This document shows positions 44,932-54,056 of a stretch of DNA of 64,000 nt, piece after piece. Each line of letters starts with the position of its first letter. Position 1 is the stretch's first letter. A program made the position numbers and the translations under genes. The DNA is from JAMQPK01 sp035937795 (lineage in GTDB: Bacteria; Acidobacteriota; Vicinamibacteria; Vicinamibacterales; JAMQPK01): NCBI GenBank assembly GCA_035937795.1, contig DASZHO010000200.1, positions 12,334-76,333 on the forward strand. The letters run 5' to 3'. The notes beneath the pieces were generated by a model. The model made no database searches. It was not told the DNA's origin and was given only the letters and a program-made list of their open reading frames with translations.

Positions 44932-46851
44932 GTGTCCTTCTACATCACCACGCCCATCTACTACGTCAATGCGGAGCCTCATCTGGGACACGCATACACC
45001 ACCGTCGTGGCTGATGCGATTGCCCGGTCAAGACGCTTGCTGGGCGGGGATGTCTTCTTCCTTACCGGTACGGATGAGCACGGCCAGAAAGTGGAACGCG
45101 CCGCCAGGGCCCGGGGAATGACGCCGCAGGCGTTTGCCGATCTGATTTCGAGCTCCTTCCGCGAACTGTTCAGCCACCTGAACATTACGAACGACGATTT
45201 CATCCGCACGACTGAACCACGGCACATCCGCGCCGCACAGGCTCTCTGGCGGCGGGTCAGAGAGAGAGATGAGAGTCTTCTCTACAAGGCGATGTACGAG
45301 GGGTGGTATTGCACCGTGGATGAAGTCTTCGTTCCGGAAACGCAGCTGGTGGACGGGAAATGCCCCGACTGCGGCAATCCCGTCGAACGGCTCAGCGAGG
45401 AGAGCTACTTCTTCAAGCTCTCGGCGTTTCAGGATCGCCTGCTGGAGCACTACGCAAGACATCCGGATTTCGTGACCCCGGAGAGCCGCCTGAACGAGAT
45501 CACGGCGTTCGTCAAATCAGGACTCAAGGATCTCAGCGTCAGTCGAACATCATTCAACTGGGGGATTCCGGTCCCGGACGATCCGCGCCATGTGATGTAC
45601 GTCTGGTTTGACGCGCTCACGAATTACCTGACCGCCGCTGGTTTCCCGGACGACCAGGCGCGCCTGCAGAGGTATTGGCCCGCCGACGTTCACCTGATGG
45701 GGAAGGAAATCATCAGGCAACATGCTGTCTACTGGCCGGCTTTTTTGATGGCGGCGGGCCTCGAGGTGCCCAGACGGATAGTGGGCCACGGATGGTGGCT
45801 GATGAACGAAGCCAAGATGTCCAAATCGCTCGGCAACGTCGTTCGCCCGCAGGCGTACACTCGCGTGTTCGGTGTCGATGGGTTCCGGTATTTCCTCCTG
45901 CGCGAGATGACGCTCGGCCACGATGCGAATTTCAGCGATGAGGCATTCCTGACGCGCTACAACGCCGATCTCGCCAACGATCTCGGGAATCTCGTCAGCA
46001 GATCGACGACGATGATTCATCGGTATTGTGAGGGCCGGGTGCCTCCATCCAGTTCTCGGTACGAAGATGCGGCGCTGGCTCAAAAACTCGACGATGTGTT
46101 CGCGCTTGCGAAAACGCGGATGAGTGAGTCCTATCTGTTCTCCCTTGCACTGCGCGATATCTGGGAGCTCATCGGGGTGACCAACAAGTACATCGCGACC
46201 AGAGAGCCATGGGCGCTGGCCCGGGACGACAGCAGGCGGGAGGAGTTGCACGAGGTTCTCCGTCAAAGCGCGAACGTGCTGCGCGTCGTCGCAGGATTGA
46301 TTGAACCGGTCATGCCGGCCACCGCCGGGCGAATTCGAACGATGCTCGGAATTCAACCCGAGACGTGGCACCAGCTTCAGAAGAAGAGAATCGAAGAAGG
46401 CACACGGCTCGGGACCGTGGAGCCTCTGTTTCCAAGAATCGACCAGAGCGTCGAGGAGTTGCGAAAAATGTCCGATCCGGTTGTTCCAGGCCAAACGCCG
46501 GCCGAAGCGCCACAGGTTGCGCCGGGCGATGCAAGAATTTCTATCGATGATTTCATGAAGGTCGAGCTGCGCGTCGCCAGAATCGTCGCGGCGGAGGCCG
46601 TGCCGAAGTCGAAGAAGCTCCTGAAGCTCCAGGTGGATCTCGGAACCGAGCAGCGCACGATCGTCGCAGGCATCGCCGAGGCCTACGCACCCGAGACGCT
46701 GGCCGGCCGCACCATCGTGGTCGTCGCGAATCTCAAGGCCGCGAAGCTGATGGGCATCGAGTCCAACGGCATGGTGCTGGCGGCAAGCACCGACGCCGGC
46801 AAGCCCATCCTTCTGAGCGTGGAAGGGGAGCCGGGAATGCGGGTGCGGTAA
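44932..46851 (+). CDS. metG: Methionyl-tRNA synthetase
   Basis: From GTG 44932 the enzyme has 639 residues. The class I signatures are HLGHAY (HIGH) and KMSKS, with a zinc-knuckle Cys pair in CPDCG. A C-terminal tRNA-binding domain follows (ISIDDFMKVELRVARI), as in dimeric MetRS forms. It charges tRNA-Met. It is in line with larC, but the frame open further upstream overlaps larC and is not used. A short hairpin, GGCGCG/CGCGCC, lies at 46873-46891. Confidence 0.96.
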   Translation: MSFYITTPIYYVNAEPHLGHAYTTVVADAIARSRRLLGGDVFFLTGTDEHGQKVERAARARGMTPQAFADLISSSFRELFSHLNITNDDFIRTTEPRHIRAAQALWRRVRERDESLLYKAMYEGWYCTVDEVFVPETQLVDGKCPDCGNPVERLSEESYFFKLSAFQDRLLEHYARHPDFVTPESRLNEITAFVKSGLKDLSVSRTSFNWGIPVPDDPRHVMYVWFDALTNYLTAAGFPDDQARLQRYWPADVHLMGKEIIRQHAVYWPAFLMAAGLEVPRRIVGHGWWLMNEAKMSKSLGNVVRPQAYTRVFGVDGFRYFLLREMTLGHDANFSDEAFLTRYNADLANDLGNLVSRSTTMIHRYCEGRVPPSSSRYEDAALAQKLDDVFALAKTRMSESYLFSLALRDIWELIGVTNKYIATREPWALARDDSRREELHEVLRQSANVLRVVAGLIEPVMPATAGRIRTMLGIQPETWHQLQKKRIEEGTRLGTVEPLFPRIDQSVEELRKMSDPVVPGQTPAEAPQVAPGDARISIDDFMKVELRVARIVAAEAVPKSKKLLKLQVDLGTEQRTIVAGIAEAYAPETLAGRTIVVVANLKAAKLMGIESNGMVLAASTDAGKPILLSVEGEPGMRVR

Positions 46852-46897
46852 TCATCGTTGCTCAACCCGCCCGGCGCGGATTCCTCGCGCCGTGCGC

Positions 46898-46903
46898 TAT
46901 AAT
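46898..46903 (+). promoter_or_regulatory. -10 hexamer TATAAT
   Basis: A perfect TATAAT lies 24 bases before ATG 46928 and just after a GC hairpin (46873-46891) following metG. No clear -35 box is present. It supports ATG 46928 over the GTG at 46892. Confidence 0.5.
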
Positions 46904-46927
46904 CCCGCCCACTTCGGATCATCAATA

Positions 46928-48046
46928 ATGTTTCCAGCGGCTCCTCGCCGGCGGCTCGGGAATCCTTTTTTGCGGGGGCTCTTTGCGCTTTGCGTGCTGG
47001 CCCGTCCCATGCCGGCGGCGGCGCATCCGGTGCCCTTCAGCTATCTCGACCTGCGCCTCCAGCCGGGCCCGGCGGACGAGATCGACGGCTCGCTGGTCAT
47101 CCATATTTTCGACCTGGCTCACGATCTCAATATCGATCCGCCCGAACGGCTGCTCGACCCGCGGCTGGTTGATCAAGAGGCCTCCGCGATCGTTCGGCTC
47201 CTGAGTCCAAGACTCACAATCTCATCCGGCGGCCGCCCGTTGCGGGCGGAGTGGTCGCGGGTCGAGATCCTCGCCGAGCGGCAATCGCTGCGGGTGCATG
47301 TGCGATATCCGCTGGCGGCTGCGCCGGGGGCCCTGACGGTCCTTGCCGCGATGTTTCCCTACGACCCTGCGCACCAGACATTCATCAATATTTATGAGGG
47401 CGGGGCCCTCACCCAGGCGATTGTCGACGGCAGCCACCCGCGGTTTGAATACTTCGCAGGCACCGGTCAGGGGGCGCTCGCGGTGATGCGCAAGTTCATT
47501 CCCGCCGGCATTCACCATATCTTGATCGGTCCCGACCATCTGCTGTTTCTCTTCGGGCTCTTGCTGCTGGGCGGCAGCATCCGGCAGCTCGCCGTGGTCG
47601 TGACCTCCTTCACCGTTGCCCACAGCCTGACGCTGTCGCTCGCGGCGCTCAATATCGTGACGCCGCCCGTGCGGATCATCGAGCCGGCCATTGCACTCAG
47701 CATCGTGTATGTCGGCGCCGACAACTTGCTGGTTCGTGACGGCCGCGACGTGCGCGCGTGGATTGCGTTCGGCTTCGGATTCATTCATGGCTTCGGCTTC
47801 GCGAACGTGCTGCGCGAAATGGACCTCCCGGCTCGCGCGCTCGGTTGGTCGCTGTTCTCTTTCAACGTGGGCGTGGAGATCGGCCAGCTCCTCGTCGTGG
47901 TCGCCGTCGCGTCCATGTTGAGGATAGTGAGCGCGCGCAGCGAAGCCGCCGGTCGGCGGGTCGCGTTTGCCGGTTCGATTGTCGTGATCGCGGCGGGAGC
48001 ATTCTGGTTCGTTCAACGTGTCTTCTTTCCTGGAGGATGGTCATGA
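46928..48046 (+). CDS. HupE/UreJ-like membrane protein
   Basis: From ATG 46928 the protein has 372 residues. A signal-type helix ends near AAAHPVPFSY, followed by a ~130-residue soluble region, then about six helices containing GIHHILIGPDHLLFLFGLLL, FTVAHSLTLSLA and GFIHGFGFANVL. The conserved His/Asp pattern fits HupE/UreJ_2 proteins, which may carry nickel or cobalt. That it lies four kilobases from the nickel protein LarC is notable but may be chance. Its stop overlaps the ATG of the first metallo-beta-lactamase-fold gene. Confidence 0.75.
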   Translation: MFPAAPRRRLGNPFLRGLFALCVLARPMPAAAHPVPFSYLDLRLQPGPADEIDGSLVIHIFDLAHDLNIDPPERLLDPRLVDQEASAIVRLLSPRLTISSGGRPLRAEWSRVEILAERQSLRVHVRYPLAAAPGALTVLAAMFPYDPAHQTFINIYEGGALTQAIVDGSHPRFEYFAGTGQGALAVMRKFIPAGIHHILIGPDHLLFLFGLLLLGGSIRQLAVVVTSFTVAHSLTLSLAALNIVTPPVRIIEPAIALSIVYVGADNLLVRDGRDVRAWIAFGFGFIHGFGFANVLREMDLPARALGWSLFSFNVGVEIGQLLVVVAVASMLRIVSARSEAAGRRVAFAGSIVVIAAGAFWFVQRVFFPGGWS

Positions 48047-48960
48047 GACGAGGAATCCTGCTCGCGACGCTGACAGCGGTCGGAGGTTTGACGGTGGCGG
48101 CAGCGGCTTTCCAGGCGCCGGCCCGGGGACTGTCGCCGACGGCGGTCGCGGCGGTGCGAATTGAAAAGGTGCGGGACAACTTGTACATGGTCACCGGGGC
48201 GGAGAACCCGGCAGGTCCCGAAGGGTTCGCCGGCGGCAACACCGGGGTGTTCGTCACCAACGCTGGCGTGGTTGTGGTCGATACGAAGCTGACGGGGTGG
48301 GGCCAGGTGATTCTTGACAAGATCAAGACCGTTACCGACAAGCCGGTCGTGAGAATCGTCAACACCCACACGCACGGCGATCACACCGGCAGCAACAACA
48401 TGTTCCCTGCAACGGTCGACATCGTCGCCCAGGAAAACACCAAGGCCAACATGCAGAAGATGGACGCGTTCAAGGGCGACAACGCGAAGTTCCTTCCGAA
48501 GCAGACATTCGCCGACAGGCTGACGCTCGGCAGCGGCAAGGATCGGATGGAGCTGTATTATTTCGGCCGCGGCCACACCAACGGCGACGCCTGGATCGTG
48601 TATCCGGCGGTTCGCGTGATGCAGACGGGCGACATGTTTGCGTGGAAGGATGCGCCGACGCTCGACCGCAATAATGGTGGCAGCGGGGTTGAATACGCCG
48701 CGACGGTCGGCAAGGCGCTGGCCACCGTGAAGAACGTCGATACGCTGATTGTCGGCCACAGTCCGCTGCGGACCATTCCCGAGCTGCGTGAATATCAGCA
48801 GTTCATGACCGACTTCGTCGCCGCCGTCAAACAGGCAAAGGCGGCGGGTAAGAGCGTGGACGACGCGACAGCGTCGATCGATTTGACAACGAAGTACAAG
48901 GGCTACACGAAAGACCGCTACAAGGGAGCCATTCAGGCGATTTACGATGAGTTGAAATGA
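48043..48960 (+). CDS. Exported metallo-beta-lactamase-fold hydrolase
   Basis: The 305-residue protein starts at ATG 48043 with GGAGG six bases upstream. A signal peptide (to about AAAAFQAP) precedes an MBL domain with HTHGDH zinc motif, then GRGHTNGDAW and VGHSP, the further metal-binding His positions. Substrate is unknown. A paralogue begins 13 bases after its stop, so this is a tandem duplication. Confidence 0.85.
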   Translation: MRRGILLATLTAVGGLTVAAAAFQAPARGLSPTAVAAVRIEKVRDNLYMVTGAENPAGPEGFAGGNTGVFVTNAGVVVVDTKLTGWGQVILDKIKTVTDKPVVRIVNTHTHGDHTGSNNMFPATVDIVAQENTKANMQKMDAFKGDNAKFLPKQTFADRLTLGSGKDRMELYYFGRGHTNGDAWIVYPAVRVMQTGDMFAWKDAPTLDRNNGGSGVEYAATVGKALATVKNVDTLIVGHSPLRTIPELREYQQFMTDFVAAVKQAKAAGKSVDDATASIDLTTKYKGYTKDRYKGAIQAIYDELK

Positions 48961-48973
48961 ACACGGAGGCGTT

Positions 48974-49879
48974 ATGAAACGAGGCATCGTCTTGGGCGCG
49001 TTGATCGCGGTCGGAGCGCTGTCGCTCGCGGTCGCGGCATACCAGGCGCCGGCGCAGGCGCCGAAGGTCATTCAGGTCGACAAGCTGAAGGACAACCTGT
49101 ACGTCCTCAAGGGAGGCGGAGGCAACACCGCCGTATTCCTCACCGCGAACGGCGTCGTCGTCGTTGACGCCAAGAATCCGGGATGGGGTCAGCCGATCCT
49201 CGACAAGATCAAGGAGCTGACGCCCAAGCCGATCTCGATGTTGATCAATACGCACACGCACGGCGACCACGTCAGCGGCAATGTGGAGTTTCCCGCGACG
49301 ATCGATATCGTGACGCAGGAAAACACCAAGGCCAACATGGAGAAGATGGACATCTTCAAGCAGAGCGGCGGCAAGGGCCTGCCGAAGCGGACGTTCAAGG
49401 ACAAGATGACCATCGGACGCGGGGCCGACCAGATCGATTTGTATTATTTCGGCCCGGGTCATACCAACGGCGACGCGTGGGTGGTCTTCCCGGCGCTGCG
49501 CACCGTGCACGCGGCCGATCTGTTCGCCAACAAGGGACTCCCGAACATCGACACCGATAACGGCGGCAGCGTGCTGCATTACCCCGACACGCTCAACAAG
49601 GCTTACAACGGGATCAAGAACGTAGACACGGTGATTAACGGCCACAACAACACGACGACGACCTGGCCGGATCTGAAGACATATGCGGAGTTCAATCAGG
49701 ATTTCCTCGTGTGGGCGCAGGCGGAATTGAAGGCTGGAAAGACCCCGGAGCAGGCCGCGGGTGAATGGAAGCTTCCCGAGAAGTACCAGACCCTGGGCTA
49801 TTCAGCGACCGCTCCGACGCTGTTCGGTGGTCTGGCGGGGCGGATCAAACTCCTTACTGATGAGATGAAAAAGAGGTAG
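48974..49879 (+). CDS. Exported metallo-beta-lactamase-fold hydrolase, tandem paralogue
   Basis: The 301-residue protein mirrors its neighbour: signal peptide, MBL motif HTHGDH, GPGHTNGDAW and INGHN. Long stretches such as QENTKANM(Q/E)KMD are shared, showing recent duplication. A GGAGG precedes the ATG. The C-terminal tail differs. Both copies keep the metal ligands, so both should be active hydrolases; the substrate is not evident. Confidence 0.85.
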   Translation: MKRGIVLGALIAVGALSLAVAAYQAPAQAPKVIQVDKLKDNLYVLKGGGGNTAVFLTANGVVVVDAKNPGWGQPILDKIKELTPKPISMLINTHTHGDHVSGNVEFPATIDIVTQENTKANMEKMDIFKQSGGKGLPKRTFKDKMTIGRGADQIDLYYFGPGHTNGDAWVVFPALRTVHAADLFANKGLPNIDTDNGGSVLHYPDTLNKAYNGIKNVDTVINGHNNTTTTWPDLKTYAEFNQDFLVWAQAELKAGKTPEQAAGEWKLPEKYQTLGYSATAPTLFGGLAGRIKLLTDEMKKR

Positions 49880-49885
49880 GCGGCC

Positions 49886-49891
49886 GATAAT
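49886..49891 (+). promoter_or_regulatory. -10-like GATAAT, leaderless candidate
   Basis: GATAAT is followed by six bases and GTG 49898, the same spacing as at 7728 and 8887. No Shine-Dalgarno sequence fits between. Confidence 0.45.
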
Positions 49892-49897
49892 CAGACC

Positions 49898-50623
49898 GTG
49901 AGAGTCTCCGTCATCGTTCCTGCATACAATGAGGAGCGCCTTTTAGCGGTAACGTTGCGCAGTATTTGTGAGGCGGCAAAGGAGTTCGACCGGCAAGGCT
50001 GGTCGTCGGAAGTCATCGTGTGTGACAACAACTCCACGGACCGCACCCCGGAAATCGCCGCACAGGCCGGCGCGAAGGTCGTGTTCGAGCCGCTCAATCA
50101 GATCGCCCGCGCGCGCAATACCGGGGCCGCTCATGCCAATGGTGAATGGCTGATCTTTGTCGATGCGGACTGTTATCCAACCCCTGAGCTCTTTGCCGAC
50201 ATGGCCCGGACCATCCGGCAGGCGCGCTGCCTGGCCGGCGGCAGCACTGTTTCGGTGGAAGGAGCTCATCCGCTCATGAGCGCCGGGGTCTCGATCTGGA
50301 ACGCGTTGAGCAGGATCAATAAATGGGCCGCCGGTTCATGTATCTTTTGTGAAGCGTCGGCGTTCCGCGAGGTGGGTGGGTTCAATCAGGCGATGTACGC
50401 GGGCGAGGAGATCGATCTGTTCCGGCGCTTGAAGCGTCTGGCCCGGCTGAAAGGTCGGATCATCGTTGTGCTCCATCGGCATCCGTTACGGACGAGCGAC
50501 CGCAAGGCCCGGCTTTACACATCGTGGGAACTGTTGACCTTCTTCGGTCGAACCATCGTGAGTGGAGGGCGGACACTGCGGAGCGCCGAGGCGTGCTACG
50601 CATGGTATGACGGCAGGCGATGA
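49898..50623 (+). CDS. GT2 family glycosyltransferase
   Basis: The 241-residue protein is a GT-A domain with VSVIVPAYNEE, VCDNNSTDRT and FVDADCYPTPE (DxD). It ends after a cluster of basic residues. Its neighbours are not polysaccharide genes, so its target is unclear; a lipid or small-molecule glycosylation role is possible. It follows the second MBL gene by 18 bases and starts at GTG. Confidence 0.85.
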   Translation: MRVSVIVPAYNEERLLAVTLRSICEAAKEFDRQGWSSEVIVCDNNSTDRTPEIAAQAGAKVVFEPLNQIARARNTGAAHANGEWLIFVDADCYPTPELFADMARTIRQARCLAGGSTVSVEGAHPLMSAGVSIWNALSRINKWAAGSCIFCEASAFREVGGFNQAMYAGEEIDLFRRLKRLARLKGRIIVVLHRHPLRTSDRKARLYTSWELLTFFGRTIVSGGRTLRSAEACYAWYDGRR

Positions 50624-50705
50624 TGGGCTCAAGGATAGGGGTCTGGTGTTGTGTCATGCGGTCGATCTCTGACTGGTCACGGCACAGGGCTCAAGGCTCG
50701 GGGCT
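50624..50705 (-). repeat. Inverted-orientation GGCTCAA repeats
   Basis: GGGCTCAAGG (50624-50633) and GGGCTCAAGGCTCGGGGCTTGA (about 50686-50707) are reverse-complement forms of the TTGAGCCC heptads seen elsewhere. They lie in the 157-base gap between the GT2 gene and the convergent metallo-hydrolase, which holds no gene. Confidence 0.6.
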
Positions 50706-50780
50706 TGACAGCCTGTGGTGAAAGTCGGCGCATAACGACGTGCGATACCGCGATGGAAATCGTGGCGAGCGATTTGCGAT

Positions 50781-51731
50781 TCAGAACACGTCAAGATCCT
50801 GTCCGATGACAACCTTTCCGCGATAGATCCGCCGAATCTCCGCCAAGTATTGCTCGTCGGAGATCTCGTGACCCGGTGGACCCACGCCACGGTGATAGAC
50901 GATCAGAACTCCTGGCAGTGTCTTGTTCGCAATCTCCGCGAGCTGGGTGGTTGTCGTGTGGTACTTCGGCCGGTACTGCAGCCAGTTCAGCATGTCGGCG
51001 GGCCTGTAATCTTCGGAGAATGCCTCATGTATGAGGACGTCGCATTTTTGGCAGCTCTCGATCAGCGCAGGGCTGGGGCTCGTATCGCCTGAGATCACGA
51101 CCGTGCGATCAGGCGTCTGGAATCGGTAGCCGTACGCCTGCAACTCCCCGTGCGAGACCGGAAACGCCGTCACTTTGACGCGGGAGTCTTGGTAGATCAG
51201 GCCAGGCTTCACATCGTGCGCCTCGACGGCGAGCCCGCTGGTACTGCGCTGCTCCAGACCCTTGGTCCGAACGCCGATGTCGACTTGCCACGCGAGCATG
51301 ATGTACTTCGTCATCGCCTCGAGACCTGTGGGACCGTACACTTTCAGCGGTCCGCGTCGGCCTTGCACCCATGTCGTGAAGATCAAATCGGGATAGCCGA
51401 CCGTGTGGTCGGAATGCAGATGGGTGATAAATGCGGTTTGCAGGTTCACGACCGCGAGGCCTTTGATGCCTTTGTCGTAGGCGGCAGCCGCGCGTCGGAC
51501 GATTCCAGGTCCCGCGTCGACGAGGTAGGGCGTGTCGTTGACGACGATGGCCGTGGCCGGTCCTGAGCGTTGCGGGTCGGCCCGTGGCGTTCCAGTCCCG
51601 AGCAGCACGACCTGTGTGTGACTCGCTGCCGGCGGCGTGGGGACCTGACGTCCGACCGCGGAATACGACGTAACGACCGTGAGCAATAGGAAGACTGCAG
51701 ACACGCTGAGGAGGTGAAGTCGACTCCGCAT
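50781..51731 (-). CDS. Exported RNase Z/arylsulfatase-like MBL-fold protein
   Basis: The 316-residue product has a signal peptide to about GRQVP and an MBL domain of the RNase Z/AtsA type: VVLLGTGTP, THLHSDHT, and VISGDTSPS. The late VYHRG segment supplies a further metal site. Despite the fold, export argues against tRNA processing; AtsA-like or phosphodiester hydrolysis is more likely. The last helix ends at DLDVF. It is divergent from a transposase relic. Substrate not known. Confidence 0.8.
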   Translation of the reverse strand: MRSRLHLLSVSAVFLLLTVVTSYSAVGRQVPTPPAASHTQVVLLGTGTPRADPQRSGPATAIVVNDTPYLVDAGPGIVRRAAAAYDKGIKGLAVVNLQTAFITHLHSDHTVGYPDLIFTTWVQGRRGPLKVYGPTGLEAMTKYIMLAWQVDIGVRTKGLEQRSTSGLAVEAHDVKPGLIYQDSRVKVTAFPVSHGELQAYGYRFQTPDRTVVISGDTSPSPALIESCQKCDVLIHEAFSEDYRPADMLNWLQYRPKYHTTTTQLAEIANKTLPGVLIVYHRGVGPPGHEISDEQYLAEIRRIYRGKVVIGQDLDVF

Positions 51732-51843
51732 ACTGTTCTCTGGTTCGCCATTCTACCAATGCATCGTGAATGGCGTATCGTCGGAACCTCAGGCGTCGCG
51801 CCGTGTACGACAATGCTTGTATGGCCATGGGTACGCGTGAGCA

Positions 51844-52041
51844 TGAACAGCCGCCGTTGTGGCCCCGGACCACTCGACGATTTCGCGGACGCGGCGCCCG
51901 AGCGACGTGGATACGCATCGCGCCGTGTTTACCTGGGTGCAGCAACGGCTGGTCGAGGCCGGACTCCTGAAGGGCAAGACCGTCGCGATCGACGCGACGA
52001 CGGTGGAAGCGAATGCGGCGATGCGCAGCGGCGCAAAATCG
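51844..52041 (+). pseudogene. Decayed transposase fragment (IS1182/DUF772-like)
   Basis: A frame of about 66 codons reads PDHSTISRTRR, AVFTWVQQRL and VAIDATTVEANAAMRS, closely like the DHS...VDGST(M/L)EANAA block of IS1182-type DDE transposases. An in-frame stop lies just before it, and the catalytic C-terminal part is missing. No inverted repeats were found. Only ~15% of a normal transposase remains, so the element is dead. Confidence 0.8.
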
Positions 52042-52130
52042 ATACTCCGTGAGGGATCCCAGCTGGATATTGAAGCAATTACAGTCGCTAGCAGTGGTTG
52101 GACGGTGTAACATCTGCAACTCTTCGCGCC

Positions 52131-52172
52131 ATGAGCCCTTCGCCTTGAGCCTTCGCCCTTAGCTCTGAGCCC
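52131..52172 (+). repeat. TTGAGCC-type heptanucleotide repeat, six units
   Basis: Six seven-base units from ATGAGCC to TGAGCCC, with some CTTCGCC-like variants, lie just before the tatD ATG at 52177. The gap 51732-52176 otherwise holds only the transposase relic. Confidence 0.75.
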
Positions 52173-52176
52173 TGAA

Positions 52177-52956
52177 ATGATCGACTCCCATTGCCACCTG
52201 GCCGATGACGCCTTTGCCGCTGATCTGGGCGCCGTGATCGATCGCGCGAAAGCCGCCGGGCTGACGCACGCGCTCTGCATTCTCGCCGCAGGCAACGCGA
52301 CCGAAGCCGAGCGGGCGGCTCGTGCCCGGACGCTGTGGCCGGGCGTTCGGACGGCCGTAGGCGTGCATCCCCATCAGGCGGGCGAATACGAGGACCGCGA
52401 GGACGACCTCGCGGTCATGGTCAAAAGCCAGATCTCGGGAGATCCGGCCGCGCGCGCGGTTGGCGAGATCGGCCTCGACTATCACTACGACTTGGCGGCG
52501 AAGGAAACGCAGCGGCGTGTCTTCCGCGCGCAGATTCAGGTCGCTCGCGACATCGATCTGCCTGTCGTGATCCACACCCGCGAAGCCGAAGACGACACGC
52601 TCGCCATCTTGCGCGAGGAAGCTGCCGGCGGCTTGCGCGGTGTGCTGCATTGCTTCACCGGTACCCGCGCGTTGGCCGAGGAGGCGCTCGCCCTTGGATT
52701 ACACATTTCGTTCGCCGGCATCGTCACCTTCCCCAAGGCAGGGGCGCTGAGGGATATTGCGCCCGCGGTGCCTGAAAACCGGTTGTTGTGCGAGACTGAC
52801 AGTCCGTATCTCGCACCCACGCCGTACCGTGGGAAGCGCAACGAGCCCGCATGGGTGATCCGCATCGCCGAAGAACTCGCGGCGCTCCGACAGGTGTCCG
52901 CAGACGAACTTCGGGAGCGGATGGCGGAGAATTTCGCCGCGCTGTTTCGCCCGTAA
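52177..52956 (+). CDS. tatD: TatD-family metal-dependent hydrolase
   Basis: The 259-residue protein shows all TatD motifs: DSHCHL, GEIGLDYHYD, HTREA, HCFTG and ETDSPYL. These bind two metals in a TIM barrel. TatD proteins are DNases or related phosphodiesterases. The start ATG follows the heptad repeat with only four bases between and has no clear ribosome site. The next gene has its own promoter. Confidence 0.9.
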   Translation: MIDSHCHLADDAFAADLGAVIDRAKAAGLTHALCILAAGNATEAERAARARTLWPGVRTAVGVHPHQAGEYEDREDDLAVMVKSQISGDPAARAVGEIGLDYHYDLAAKETQRRVFRAQIQVARDIDLPVVIHTREAEDDTLAILREEAAGGLRGVLHCFTGTRALAEEALALGLHISFAGIVTFPKAGALRDIAPAVPENRLLCETDSPYLAPTPYRGKRNEPAWVIRIAEELAALRQVSADELRERMAENFAALFRP

Positions 52957-52982
52957 CGCTGCGCAAGGCAAGCGCCCGTTCG

Positions 52983-53011
52983 TTGACACCCTCTCGGGAG
53001 TATGGTCTGAT
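52983..53011 (+). promoter_or_regulatory. Sigma-70-type promoter for polyprenyl synthase
   Basis: TTGACA (52983-52988) is followed after 17 bases by TCTGAT (53006-53011), four of six matches to the -10 consensus. The TTG start lies nine bases later, so the transcript should have a leader of only a few bases. Confidence 0.6.
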
Positions 53012-53020
53012 CATCTCGCT

Positions 53021-54028
53021 TTGAAGCACGCCGTCGAGCAACATCCGTCGTACGCCACGCTCGTCCAGATGTTCGAACCGATCCGGGCCGACCTGGAAAA
53101 GGTCGAGACCGAGTTCTACCGTCACGTCGAATCCCAGGTCGATCTCATTCCGAAAATCGGACGCTACATCCAGAACGGCGGCGGCAAGCGCGTCCGGCCG
53201 GCCGTGCTCCTGATGGCGGCAAGACTGACGGGCTACACGGGAGAGCTCGCCGTTCTTTACGCGGCGGTTGTCGAGTTCATCCACACCGCCACGCTCGTGC
53301 ACGACGACATCATCGACGACTCGAAGTGGCGGCGCGGCCAACCCTCGGTGCATTCGCGATGGGGAAGCGACGTCACCGTGCTGCTTGGCGACTACCTGTA
53401 CATCAAATCGATGGGGTTGGCGTTGACGCCTGACCGGCTCGATATCGTCCGCCAGCTCTGCGACGTGACGCTGCGGATGATTGAAGGCGAGCTGTATCAG
53501 CTTTCCAAGAAGGGCGACCTCGCGCTCACGGAAGACGAGCATCTGGAGATCGTCCGGCGCAAGACGGCGTATCTGTTCGGGGGCTGCGCGCGCATCGGCG
53601 GCGTGCTGGGCAACGCGAAACCGGAACAGGAACGTGCGCTGCAGGAATACGGCATCAGCCTCGGCATGTCGTTCCAGCTCATCGACGATCTGCTGGATTT
53701 TTCAGGCGACCAGTCGGCGCTCGGCAAGCCGGTGGGCGGCGATCTTCGCGAAGGCAAGGTCACGCTGCCGATGATCCGGCTGCTTCAGCACGCCGACGCC
53801 GACACGACCGAGATGATCACCGCAGTCGTGCGCGACGGCCTCGTGACGCCGGAAGGATGGCGCGAGTTGTGCCGCCTGCTTCACGAAACGCGCTCGGTGG
53901 AGTACGCGATGGAGAAGGCGCAGCAATTCGCCGACGCCGCCAAGAAGCACCTGTGCGTGTTTCCGCCGTCTCCCGAGCGGGACGCGCTGATGGCGCTTCC
54001 GGATTACATCCTCGCCAGAGATCGATAG
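53021..54028 (+). CDS. ispB: Polyprenyl diphosphate synthase
   Basis: From TTG 53021 the product has 335 residues. The first Asp-rich motif is in LVHDDIIDDSKWRRG and the second in QLIDDLLDFSGD, with GGGKRVRPAVLL before them. This is a trans-polyprenyl synthase making long chains, for quinone tails, from IPP. The exact chain length is not predictable. The start is TTG, preceded at nine bases by a -10 box. Confidence 0.9.
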   Translation: MKHAVEQHPSYATLVQMFEPIRADLEKVETEFYRHVESQVDLIPKIGRYIQNGGGKRVRPAVLLMAARLTGYTGELAVLYAAVVEFIHTATLVHDDIIDDSKWRRGQPSVHSRWGSDVTVLLGDYLYIKSMGLALTPDRLDIVRQLCDVTLRMIEGELYQLSKKGDLALTEDEHLEIVRRKTAYLFGGCARIGGVLGNAKPEQERALQEYGISLGMSFQLIDDLLDFSGDQSALGKPVGGDLREGKVTLPMIRLLQHADADTTEMITAVVRDGLVTPEGWRELCRLLHETRSVEYAMEKAQQFADAAKKHLCVFPPSPERDALMALPDYILARDR

Positions 54029-54038
54029 CCAGAAGATT

Positions 54039-54056
54039 GGCTCAAAGCCTTGAGCC
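54039..54056 (+). other. Hairpin around ligA TTG start
   Basis: GGCTCAA (54039-54045) and TTGAGCC (54050-54056) form a perfect seven-base-pair stem with a four-base loop. The TTG at 54050 begins the second arm; the alternative GTG at 54059 lies three bases beyond the stem. Confidence 0.6.

Noticed and set aside
50781..51731. tRNA-processing RNase Z
   Set aside because: The fold matches, but a signal peptide predicts export, so tRNA processing is unlikely.
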